12,867 nt of DNA from 4484-232 sp964486555 (GTDB lineage: Bacteria > Thermotogota > Thermotogae > Thermotogales > Thermotogaceae). The notes beneath the pieces are model-generated. The model searched no databases and was not told where the DNA came from. It saw only the letters and a program-made list of their open reading frames with translations. This document shows, one piece after another, positions 1 through 7,024 of this stretch. Both the position numbers and the translations under genes were made by a program. Within the stretch, counting starts at the first letter, position 1; every line of letters begins with the position of its first letter. The stretch covers positions 1 to 12,867 of the forward strand of contig CAZANP010000049.1 in assembly GCA_964486555.1 (NCBI GenBank). The letters run 5' to 3'.

Positions 1-1
1 T

Positions 2-49
2 GATAAAGAGGCGATAGGTATATGGGTGGTGAGTCCACCAACATTTTGA
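2..49 (+). CDS. Possible C-terminal end of a convergent gene (partial)
   Basis: One plus-strand frame is open from the window edge and ends at a TGA at 47-49, giving about 15 residues (ending GIWVVSPPTF). The other two plus frames carry stops within the first 15 bases. It would converge on the minus-strand operon, and a GC-rich hairpin lies just after it. Fifteen codons are too few to identify a family, and an open stretch this short can occur by chance. A minus-strand frame is open here as well, but its ATG near 44 has no ribosome site. Confidence 0.3.
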   Translation, partial: DKEAIGIWVVSPPTF

Positions 50-73
50 GAAAAAGTCTGCAACCGTAAACTC

Positions 74-95
74 GGGGAGTCAAAATTTACTCCCC
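74..95. terminator. GC-rich hairpin at the end of the operon, possible bidirectional terminator
   Basis: A 7-bp perfect stem (GGGGAGT at 74-80, ACTCCCC at 89-95) encloses an 8-nt A/T loop. It overlaps the stop codon of the IclR gene (80-82) and lies 25 nt after the possible convergent stop at 47-49. The position fits a transcription end shared by both strands. The T tract is weak on both strands (AACTTCTTC on plus, GAGTTTACGG on minus), so it may only be a transcript-end stabilising stem. Confidence 0.4.
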
Positions 96-829
96 AACTT
101 CTTCGATATCTCTCTTGCACAGTTGACGACGTATACGGCGTTTCTCTTTATCCATTCTTCCGTGAATTTTATGGCGGCTCCCGCTATACTAACCGCCGCG
201 ATGGGTTTTCCTTCATGGTTGATAATGGGAGCTCCTATACATTTCACTCCATCTTCATTTTCTTCGTTGTCAATGGCGTATCCTCTCTTCCTGATTCTTC
301 TCAATTCCTCTTTGAGCTTCTCAGGATCAGTTATGGTTCTTTCAGTTCTTTTGAGAAGTCTCACGTTCTTTAAAAAATCTTCCAATTCTTCTTCTGGTAG
401 ATACGCAAGGATTGCTTTTCCAAATCCGGTGGAGTAAAGTGGCATCCTCATTCCTATTCTTGAGATCATGGGAAGACTCTTGGCACTTTCCAGCTTTTCT
501 ATATAAACACCCTCATACCCTTCTTTCAAAACAAGATGAACCGTTTGATCGGTCTTCACCATCAAATCAACGAGATAAGGGTGAGCTATCTCCCTCAAAC
601 TTATCCTTTTCAGAATGATACTGCCAAATTCAACGAGTTTAAAACCCGGTATGTAAGACCCATCTCTCTTTCGAATGACAATGCCGTACTGTTCGAAAAT
701 TTTCAGGTATCTGGAAGCGTTTGAAACGCTCATATTGAAAGTTCTGGCAACATCAGAAACTTTGACGCTCTTTGAAGAATTCACAATGTAACTCATTATC
801 TCTAAGGTCTTCTTCACGGTTTCCACCAT
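80..829 (-). CDS. IclR-family transcriptional regulator (KdgR-like)
   Basis: A DNA-binding regulator of 249 residues, the normal IclR length. Residues 1 to about 65 form the winged helix-turn-helix (recognition segment around FNMSVSNASRYL, 31-42). Residues from about 75 to the end form the effector-binding domain, with the family hallmarks GFGKAILAYLP and an IRKRGYAIDNEE segment before IGAPI. From memory it closely resembles T. maritima TM0065, an IclR protein of known structure next to uronate/KDG genes; this is unverified. The ATG is well supported by AGGGAG seven nt upstream, and the gene starts 20 nt after the radical SAM stop, so it is probably the last gene of the operon. It likely controls the operon from the palindrome at 12032-12060, and its effector may be an intermediate of the pathway. 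Family call very sure; effector unknown. Confidence 0.93.
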   Translation of the reverse strand: MVETVKKTLEIMSYIVNSSKSVKVSDVARTFNMSVSNASRYLKIFEQYGIVIRKRDGSYIPGFKLVEFGSIILKRISLREIAHPYLVDLMVKTDQTVHLVLKEGYEGVYIEKLESAKSLPMISRIGMRMPLYSTGFGKAILAYLPEEELEDFLKNVRLLKRTERTITDPEKLKEELRRIRKRGYAIDNEENEDGVKCIGAPIINHEGKPIAAVSIAGAAIKFTEEWIKRNAVYVVNCAREISKKLGSKF

Positions 830-849
830 TTATCAGCTCCCTACCGGTT

Positions 850-1698
850 TTATAACACGATCTCAACTCTTCTAAGATATTTTAGCGCGATGGTTTTGAA
901 AAGTTTCAAAGTAGACAGGCTCGCGGGTCCCTTCTCATATTTGAAAGCTGGATATCCTCTCCGAATGTGAAGGGGAATATTCTCATCCAGACTGGAGATG
1001 TACATCACCAATTTTTTGAACTCTTCTAAATCGTCGTTGAAACCCTCTATCAAAGTGAAAGTAACTTCCACATGTTTCCCTCTCTTCACGCATTCTTCCA
1101 GAGCAGCTAATACCGATTCGAAATGTCCCTTGGGACCTATAGCATATTTGAAAGGTGAGAAAGCCTTGAGATCCACGTTGAGGGCGGTTACATAATTCAA
1201 AAGTTCCCGCCAGGGTTCTCTCTCCGCATAGGCATTCGTATTCAAAATGATGTCTACATCTCGTGGTAAAAGTTTACAAACATCCATGATGTATTCATAC
1301 CACGTTATTGGTTCGTTGTAAGTGAAAACGATTGCTTTTGTATCGTTCAGCATTTTTACGAGAGCAACTGGTGAAATTTTCTTTATCAGATGATCTGGGC
1401 AATATCTGGAAATTTCCCAATTGTAACACCAGCTACATGCCAAATTGCAACCCCAACTACCGATCGAAATGGTCTTGATATCGGGTTTAAAATACAGCAG
1501 TCTTTGATTCATCGTATCCTTTCTCATTATGGTTATCTCACCGTAATTCCTTGTGTAAAGGACGCCATTCAGGTTCACTCTGGACAGGCAGATTCCACAT
1601 TGATGATCCTTAAGAATACAGTGATTAGGACAGAGAAGACACATGACTCTGCCGTCTTTCAAGGTTTTCCAGAACGATGCTTTTTTCATCCAAATCAC
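850..1698 (-). CDS. AmrS-like radical SAM enzyme
   Basis: A 282-residue radical SAM protein. The cluster-binding CxxxCxxC motif is C84, C88, C91 within GCNLACSWCYNWEIS. An N-terminal cysteine-rich segment (C20, C23, C27, C34, C37; CLLCPNHC) followed by NLNGVLYTRNYGEI matches the pattern of AmrS, the radical SAM member of the AmmeMemoRadiSam group and distant kin of pyruvate formate-lyase activases. It is shorter than usual AmrS proteins (roughly 330 residues or more), and the usual CQNW reads CYNW. No AMMECR1 or Memo partner gene is in the window. The start is a GTG overlapping the permease TGA (GTGA) with AGGA upstream; an ATG three codons later (1687-1689) is an alternative. Inference: it could mature an enzyme of this operon or act on the substrate. 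Family confident, reaction unknown. Confidence 0.85.
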   Translation of the reverse strand: MIWMKKASFWKTLKDGRVMCLLCPNHCILKDHQCGICLSRVNLNGVLYTRNYGEITIMRKDTMNQRLLYFKPDIKTISIGSWGCNLACSWCYNWEISRYCPDHLIKKISPVALVKMLNDTKAIVFTYNEPITWYEYIMDVCKLLPRDVDIILNTNAYAEREPWRELLNYVTALNVDLKAFSPFKYAIGPKGHFESVLAALEECVKRGKHVEVTFTLIEGFNDDLEEFKKLVMYISSLDENIPLHIRRGYPAFKYEKGPASLSTLKLFKTIALKYLRRVEIVL

Positions 1699-2666
1699 TC
1701 TTTTTTCCTACTTATTATGGAGACCATAACAGCGAGGATGACAGCTGTTCCCTTTGTAATGAACTGGAAATAGTAAGGTACGTTCATCAAGGTCAAAGCA
1801 TTGGTCAACATACCTATTAGAAACGCTCCAACGAATGTTCCTGGTACATTTGGCTCTCCCTCGCCAAACATGGTCATACCAAGAAAGACAGCAGATATAG
1901 CGTCAAGCAAGTACTCCTCTCCCGCTAAGGGCTGACCTGATCCAACCCTGGATGTCAGAACTATAGAGGTTCCCGCAACGCACAATCCGGATATGATGAA
2001 GGATAAGAACCTGTACCATTTTATATTTATACCGGAATAGAGAGCTGCCGTTGGATTCCCCCCAATGTAATAGAGCCTTCTCCCGAGCCTTGTGTATTGC
2101 ATCACAAAGCTTGCGAAGATCAGTATCAGAATCATGATTATTATGGGAAACGGTATGGGGCCTAAAAATCCCTGACCAATGAACAGAAAGGATTTCGGTG
2201 CATCCCAAAGCATGACAGGATTCCCTCTGGTTATCATCATCTTCAAACCGTACGCTATGGAACCAACGGCGAAGGTTCCTATGAAATCAGGAAGGCCGAC
2301 GTACGCTACAAGCAATCCGTTCATGGCACCAACAGCGATTCCTGTGAGACTCGCAAGCAAAAGCGAGATGAAAGTACCAAAGCCAGCTTTTAGAGATAGC
2401 GCAAGGGTTATGTTTACAAGTCCTATAACGTAACCGACTGACATGTCAAAACCGCCTGCTGCCATAACAAACGTCATACCTGTTGAAACGATGGCAAGCA
2501 TACTTATCTGACGCAAAAGCGTTAACATATTCCTTGTGGTCATGAATCTTGGTGAGAGGATGGAAAATATAATCATGAGAACGATCGTTGCGATGAGAAC
2601 GCCGTATTTTCTCAGGATGTATTCAAGGACATAGGACATTCTCCTTTCAGATCTCTCTACTTGCAT
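1695..2666 (-). CDS. Sugar-type ABC transporter permease (RbsC-like, CUT2 family)
   Basis: Membrane subunit of the importer, 323 residues from the chosen start, the usual RbsC length. Hydrophobic spans begin around residue 22 and recur to the C-terminus, suggesting about 8-10 membrane helices. The family signature GGFDMSVGYV (71-80) corresponds to GGIDLSVG of ribose-type permeases, and DAISAVFLGMTMFGEG (255-270) to the conserved late loop; this segment is less glycine-rich than usual. A GTG seven codons further upstream (2685-2687) is in frame but has no ribosome site. The ATG at 2664-2666 has AAGGAGG eight nt before it and overlaps the ATPase gene by 20 nt. A third option, the ATG at 2637-2639, has AAAGGAG too close. 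Assembled with the ATPase and binding protein in the cytoplasmic membrane. Confidence 0.9.
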   Translation of the reverse strand: MQVERSERRMSYVLEYILRKYGVLIATIVLMIIFSILSPRFMTTRNMLTLLRQISMLAIVSTGMTFVMAAGGFDMSVGYVIGLVNITLALSLKAGFGTFISLLLASLTGIAVGAMNGLLVAYVGLPDFIGTFAVGSIAYGLKMMITRGNPVMLWDAPKSFLFIGQGFLGPIPFPIIIMILILIFASFVMQYTRLGRRLYYIGGNPTAALYSGINIKWYRFLSFIISGLCVAGTSIVLTSRVGSGQPLAGEEYLLDAISAVFLGMTMFGEGEPNVPGTFVGAFLIGMLTNALTLMNVPYYFQFITKGTAVILAVMVSIISRKKE

Positions 2667-4182
2667 ATTCTTTTCCTCCTTTTTCACTGAGAATTGCCAT
2701 CATCACTTTGTGCTCTATGTTCTCCTCATCTGGAAGGAACTCTCCAACGATTTTCCCCTCTCTCATTGTTATTATCCTGTCAGAGATCCTTATAACTTCC
2801 GGTATATAGGAGGATAAGAATAAAATAGCCTTTCCCCTTTCTGCAAGGTTCTTCACAAGCATATAAATTTCTTCCTTGGTTTTTACATCAACTCCTTGGG
2901 TCGGTTCATCGAGGATCAAGAGATCGAAATCCCCACTGAGCCACTTCGATAAGACTACCTTTTGTTGATTTCCACCAGAGAGATTTCTAAGCAGTTGTAA
3001 AGGACCAAGGGTTCTTATGGCAAGATTTTTAATGAAGCTATTTGCAACCTCCTTCTCCTGTGAGATGAGTAACACGCCATACTTGCTCCATTTATTCAAG
3101 TAAGCAGCTGTTATGTTCTTGAAAACGGGCATGCTAGGAAAGATACCCTGGAGTCGCCTGTGCTCCGGAACGAGAGCTATTCTCCTTTTGATAGCTTCCG
3201 AAGGTTTCTTAATTTTCAGAGGTCTTCCATTTATTTCGATTTCACCCTTAAGGATCTTATCCAAACCGAACAGAGCCCTTGCTAGCTCGGTTTTCCCAGC
3301 TCCGACTGTTCCCACGATTCCTACGATTTCACCTTTTTTCACTTCCAGATCTATACCTTTGAGTTTGTGAGTCCAAAGACCTCTTATCCTCAGAACAACT
3401 TCCTTAAACGATTTTCTCTTCTCTATCTTCACTGCTTTGAAGCCACTTTCTCCAACCATCATACTCACTATCTTATCTTCCGTTGCCTCGTCTCGATCAA
3501 TTGTTCCTACTTTGACACCATCTTTAAGCACCGTTATTCTATCCGATATTTCAAGTATCTCATCCAATTTGTGAGAGACAAATATTATACCAACTCCATG
3601 GCCTTTCATGTTGTTCACAACCTCGAAAAGGCTTTTGATCTCTTCCGTACTCAAAGCGGAGGTTGGTTCATCGAGTATCATGACATGAGCGTTCGCGATG
3701 AGACCCCTGCAAATCTGTACAATCTGCTGTTGTGATGCACTCAGAAGATAAGAAGGGGTTTTAACATCGAAAAATACCCCAAGTTTTTTGATCATCTCTT
3801 CTGCCTTTCTCTTCATCGTTCCATAGCTTATAACCTTGAAAAGGTTTCCCTCAACGATTTCTGAACCTATGAACATGTTTTCCATGGCACTTAAAAAAGG
3901 TACGAGATTTACTTCCTGATGGACTGTAAAAACTCCTTCTCTTTCCATTTCCTTAACTTTGAAACCCGTTACTCTCTTCCCATTCAGGAAGACATCCCCT
4001 TTATCGGGTGAGTAAACTCCCGATATTATCTTTATCAAAGTGCTTTTACCAGCGCCATTCTCACCCACAAGTGCATGGACTTCTCCTCTGTAAAGATCGA
4101 AATCCACGTTCTTGAGAACCCAGACTCCCCCAAATTGTTTCCACACGTTTTTCACAGACAATATGGGATTTCTCGACGGCAT
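2647..4182 (-). CDS. Sugar-type ABC transporter ATPase, two fused nucleotide-binding domains (RbsA/MglA-like)
   Basis: A 511-residue cytoplasmic ATPase with two ABC domains, the expected RbsA/MglA architecture. Domain 1 has Walker A GENGAGKST (40-48), a degenerate signature LSASQQQ (147-153), Walker B VMILDEP (167-173) and an H-loop SHK (203-205). Domain 2 has Walker A GTVGAGKTE (291-299), a canonical LSGGNQQ signature (401-407) and Walker B LLILDEP (421-427), with SSY in place of the switch histidine, as is common in this family. The Walker A lysine of domain 2 (K297) is intact, whereas many RbsA/MglA relatives have arginine there. The ATG follows AAAGGAGGAG with good spacing. The gene is separated from the binding protein gene by 73 nt that contain a strong hairpin, and it overlaps the permease gene downstream. 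Confidence 0.95.
   Translation of the reverse strand: MPSRNPILSVKNVWKQFGGVWVLKNVDFDLYRGEVHALVGENGAGKSTLIKIISGVYSPDKGDVFLNGKRVTGFKVKEMEREGVFTVHQEVNLVPFLSAMENMFIGSEIVEGNLFKVISYGTMKRKAEEMIKKLGVFFDVKTPSYLLSASQQQIVQICRGLIANAHVMILDEPTSALSTEEIKSLFEVVNNMKGHGVGIIFVSHKLDEILEISDRITVLKDGVKVGTIDRDEATEDKIVSMMVGESGFKAVKIEKRKSFKEVVLRIRGLWTHKLKGIDLEVKKGEIVGIVGTVGAGKTELARALFGLDKILKGEIEINGRPLKIKKPSEAIKRRIALVPEHRRLQGIFPSMPVFKNITAAYLNKWSKYGVLLISQEKEVANSFIKNLAIRTLGPLQLLRNLSGGNQQKVVLSKWLSGDFDLLILDEPTQGVDVKTKEEIYMLVKNLAERGKAILFLSSYIPEVIRISDRIITMREGKIVGEFLPDEENIEHKVMMAILSEKGGKEYASREI
2675..2681 (-). promoter_or_regulatory. Ribosome binding site deciding the permease start
   Basis: AAGGAGG on the minus strand, inside the end of the ATPase gene, eight nt upstream of the ATG at 2664-2666. 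It favours this start over the GTG at 2685-2687, which lies upstream of the site, and over the ATG at 2637-2639. Confidence 0.65.
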
Positions 4183-4200
4183 GGTTTACTCCTCCTTTAA

Positions 4201-4229
4201 AACATGGGGGATGTAACATCCCCCATGTT
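4201..4229 (-). promoter_or_regulatory. Perfect 13-bp intra-operon stem-loop between binding protein and ATPase genes
   Basis: AACATGGGGGATG (4201-4213) and its exact complement CATCCCCCATGTT (4217-4229) are separated by only three bases. On the transcribed (minus) strand the hairpin begins 26 nt after the binding protein stop and is followed by TTTTAAAGGAGG, the last part being the ATPase ribosome site. The short U run makes it a possible leaky terminator or processing/stability stem that would give more binding protein than ATPase and permease mRNA. Such stems are well known downstream of binding protein genes in importer operons. The structure is directly visible; its role is inferred. Confidence 0.8.
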
Positions 4230-4255
4230 ACTGAGCGGCAACACTGCAATATAGT

Positions 4256-5212
4256 TTACTGCATGGCTTGCCATTTTTTAACCTTCTCTTCCCACCACTT
4301 CGCTTCACCACTCAGAACCTCTTGTTGTGTTACAAGACGTGCTGGTACGTAGATGTATTTTCCATCGATCTTTCCTCCGTTGTAAAGCTTGAAAGCCGTT
4401 TGAACAGCTATTCTACCGATTCCTTCCGGATCCTGAACGACTGTCGCTTTGAAGGGGCCTCCCCTTTTCATAACCTCGTAAGCTTGAGGATCTCCGTCTA
4501 TACCAACTATCGATATGTAATCGGAAAGTCCCGCTTCTTCGATAGCTTGAGCTGCAGCAACCCCAGCTCCATCGAAAACAGCGAACACTCCGACGATATC
4601 TCCTGGATTTGGATGAGCCTGGAGGACAGCTTCCATTTTGGCTTTAACGTCTGGGAAGTACCCTGGCCATGCATACGTGAACTTACTCACTATTTTGATA
4701 TCTGGATATTCCGTTAAGATCGTTTCGAACATTTTGTATCTCATTCTGACCATCTGTCCAAGATCGTGATAGATCATAACGACGTTTCCTTTACCATTTA
4801 TCAGGTTAACCAGAGCGGATCCCGCCATGGCTCCCATGACCCAGTTGTTGGATTCAACGGCAGCATCGATGTACTCACAGTAACCAGCATCGGCTGAAAC
4901 TAGGATTATACCCGCTTCTTTGGCTTCTTTCAAAGCAGGTGCGACCATGTTCACATCACCCTGGGAGAATATGATGATGTCTACTCCCTTGGATATGTAG
5001 TCTTCTATGGCGTTCATCCTGCTCGAAACATCGGGTGTTACCGTGGGAATTGGTTCTCCTCCAAGTTTTTTCACCTCATCGATCATCGCTTCGTATATGG
5101 CCCTTGCAAAGAAATTGGCCATTCCAAAAACGTTGATACCAACTTTAATGGTTTTGCTTAATCCAAATACCATGAAGACAACCAGTAAGAGTACGACAAG
5201 GAACCTTCTCAT
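4256..5212 (-). CDS. Periplasmic sugar-binding protein of ABC transporter (RbsB-like)
   Basis: Substrate-capturing subunit of the importer, 318 residues. It starts with a clear export signal: MRR, then a hydrophobic run to about residue 18, with probable cleavage near GLS-KT. There is no lipobox cysteine, so it should be soluble in the periplasm. The mature part begins with KVGINVFGMANFF and carries the alternating fold typical of Peripla_BP_4 proteins, including VDIIIFSQGD (77-86), GIILVSADAG and SIVGIDGDPQAYE in the hinge-proximal region. ATG with GGGGGTG upstream. It sits after six enzyme genes and 25 nt after the flavoprotein gene; the downstream hairpin may raise its relative expression. 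Members of this family bind pentoses, hexoses, inositol, AI-2 and other polyols or nucleosides, so the ligand cannot be named. Confidence 0.92.
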   Translation of the reverse strand: MRRFLVVLLLVVFMVFGLSKTIKVGINVFGMANFFARAIYEAMIDEVKKLGGEPIPTVTPDVSSRMNAIEDYISKGVDIIIFSQGDVNMVAPALKEAKEAGIILVSADAGYCEYIDAAVESNNWVMGAMAGSALVNLINGKGNVVMIYHDLGQMVRMRYKMFETILTEYPDIKIVSKFTYAWPGYFPDVKAKMEAVLQAHPNPGDIVGVFAVFDGAGVAAAQAIEEAGLSDYISIVGIDGDPQAYEVMKRGGPFKATVVQDPEGIGRIAVQTAFKLYNGGKIDGKYIYVPARLVTQQEVLSGEAKWWEEKVKKWQAMQ

Positions 5213-5237
5213 AAGAACACCCCCTTGAAAAAAGTTT

Positions 5238-5915
5238 TTAAATTGAAAAATTCCAGGTTATGTTCGGAAGGTTTTCAACACCTTTCATCATGAGAGCGAC
5301 TTTTGCAACTTTGTAACCACACAATCTCACAGCTTTCAACCCGATTTCATCCTCCTTAACTACATCCTTTCCATCTTTTTCATGTGTCCAAGCCATGCCT
5401 CCTATGTAGAATCCCCCAACAACTGTAAATCCAACCACCAACATCCACTGGATTATGGTTGAAACGGTTTGCTCAACTCCCCCATTCCTATCGAACCCCA
5501 CACTCACAGCTGCTGCAACGGTTTTGGAAAAATCAGGTGGATCGTATGGAAAAGTGGGATCCCAGATTTTCTTTTCAAGGCATGTGAATCTCTCCATGAA
5601 GGCTCTCGCCATGGAATTCGTGTTAAAGAAGTAAACGGGCGAGCCAAATATCAACCCATCGGGTACAGGATCTATCAGTGGTTTAACAAGATCGAGCCAA
5701 TCATCTTTTAAAACGCATAGGGTCTTGTTTTCAATACAAAGATCACAATTGTAACACGGTAAAATTCTTTTTCCCTTGAAAGAGATCAGCTCTATATCAG
5801 CTTCGTGGCCAAACTTTTCAACGAAATTACGAGCTGAATTCAACGCTTCTTTGACGATGTATAGAGTGTTGTAATCTCTTGGACTCGTGGATATACCCAC
5901 AAACCTCAACTTCAA
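5238..5915 (-). CDS. Iron-sulfur flavoprotein (Isf-like, NADPH-dependent FMN reductase fold)
   Basis: A 225-residue flavodoxin-like electron carrier. It opens with a beta strand and phosphate-loop region, KLRFVGISTSPRDYNT. The compact cysteine motif C54, C57, C60, C67 (Cx2Cx2Cx6C) is the [4Fe-4S] signature of iron-sulfur flavoproteins. GSPVYFFNTNSMARAFMERF (91-110) is the FMN-side loop and helix. Isf proteins pass single electrons between ferredoxins and acceptors, and some reduce O2 or peroxide in anaerobes; which applies here is unknown. The start is a TTG that overlaps the stop of DUF917 (TTGA), with GGGGG eight nt upstream; a second TTG two codons later is possible. Its place beside AOR and ferredoxin genes suggests it takes part in the same electron flow. 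Confidence 0.87.
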   Translation of the reverse strand: MKLRFVGISTSPRDYNTLYIVKEALNSARNFVEKFGHEADIELISFKGKRILPCYNCDLCIENKTLCVLKDDWLDLVKPLIDPVPDGLIFGSPVYFFNTNSMARAFMERFTCLEKKIWDPTFPYDPPDFSKTVAAAVSVGFDRNGGVEQTVSTIIQWMLVVGFTVVGGFYIGGMAWTHEKDGKDVVKEDEIGLKAVRLCGYKVAKVALMMKGVENLPNITWNFSI

Positions 5916-7024
5916 ATCTGAATCCCCCTTTCATTCAGCAATTTTTCCAACTCTGTGTATTCAACCTCTTCTCCGAACCTCTTTGAAGACATGGCGATCT
6001 TCCCGAGGGGATCTCTGACAGCTTCTCTTAACCTTTCGTGAGCGGGAGCAACAATGACCGTAACTTCCATACCTTCTACAAGATCAGTGCTCATAACTCC
6101 CCTTCCTTCTTCACTGAGTACCATTATCATGTCGGGGAATATAGTTGCGACATCCTCATCGTACCTCGCCATCATGTATTCGTTCTTTATCGTTATCTTT
6201 ACAGTATGCTTCCCATCGTCTATGAAAGCGTACTTGAAGAAGAAACCACCTCTATCCTCCTCCTCTATAGAGGACACTCTTCCTTTTATCAATATCTTTC
6301 CGTTCATGAAATCAGCCACAACGTGGGGTACATCCTCAGGTTTGGAGGAGAGAATCCTGTATCCCAACTCAATCGCTTTCGTTACAGTGTTGGGGATCAC
6401 AGCTTTTTTCAACTGTTCACCTGTCATTGGATAATGGTTGTTTGCTCCCATCTGGCCGGAACGGGTTATCAGCCATCTACCGATCTCATCTGGGAGGAAT
6501 ATATCGTCGCTATCGACCACTATGAGGTTTTTACTCGCATCTATCAAAGGCATGGGACAGAGTCTGATACCATGTCCTATGAAACTCGTCATTTGCGTTT
6601 CGGGAGCGGCTCTTCCAAGAGCGTCGCCATCAACCATGGGTATATTCATTCTCGAACAGAGCGTCATGATAACAGGTGTGTTCAAACAACCTATTTCGAA
6701 GGGAACAAAATAATCTATCTTTCTTCCAAGATATCTCTCCATGACCTTTGTTACATTCAAGAGTTCAAAATCCTCTTCCCATTTTTCAACGATTTCCTCA
6801 ACTGATTTCTCTTTCAAAGCTTTTACCGATCCCATGATTCCACCGCTTACCACCAGGGAATCGTTGGGAACTTCGGATGGGTCAACGAGCTTCCATTCCC
6901 TTTTTCTTCTCACATCGTTCTTCAGGATCGCAAGACCGAATTCTCTATCACCCCCACCACCAGTACCGAGTATCGCTGCTCCTTCTATTAAAGCTTCTAT
7001 ATCCTCATAACTCACTCTCTTCAT
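5912..7024 (-). CDS. DUF917 family protein (COG3535-like)
   Basis: A 370-residue protein of the DUF917 family, the usual length. Recognised by LGTGGGG (19-25) in the N-terminal domain, VDGDALGRAAPETQMT (131-146), a GANNHYPMTG stretch (193-202) and a conserved-looking C-terminal DPLG (338-341). DUF917 proteins are mostly uncharacterised; one branch, as I recall, includes an S-methyl thiohydantoin desulfurase, and members are often next to hydantoinase-like genes. There is no hydantoinase A/B here, so that activity should not be assumed. The ATG overlaps the AOR stop (ATGA), with GGGGAG upstream, showing tight translational coupling to AOR. Family confident; reaction unknown. A role in handling the amino or carbonyl intermediate is a guess from context. 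Confidence 0.85.
   Translation of the reverse strand: MKRVSYEDIEALIEGAAILGTGGGGDREFGLAILKNDVRRKREWKLVDPSEVPNDSLVVSGGIMGSVKALKEKSVEEIVEKWEEDFELLNVTKVMERYLGRKIDYFVPFEIGCLNTPVIMTLCSRMNIPMVDGDALGRAAPETQMTSFIGHGIRLCPMPLIDASKNLIVVDSDDIFLPDEIGRWLITRSGQMGANNHYPMTGEQLKKAVIPNTVTKAIELGYRILSSKPEDVPHVVADFMNGKILIKGRVSSIEEEDRGGFFFKYAFIDDGKHTVKITIKNEYMMARYDEDVATIFPDMIMVLSEEGRGVMSTDLVEGMEVTVIVAPAHERLREAVRDPLGKIAMSSKRFGEEVEYTELEKLLNERGIQI

Noticed and set aside
25..40. Small inverted repeat around GGTGG...CCACC near the left edge
   Set aside because: Only about 5 bp of stem and inside the possible convergent coding frame; no T tract.
6038..6805. 255-codon plus-strand open frame opposite DUF917
   Set aside because: Antisense shadow of a well-supported gene; composition rich in H, S and Y with no recognisable motif and no ribosome site that stands out.
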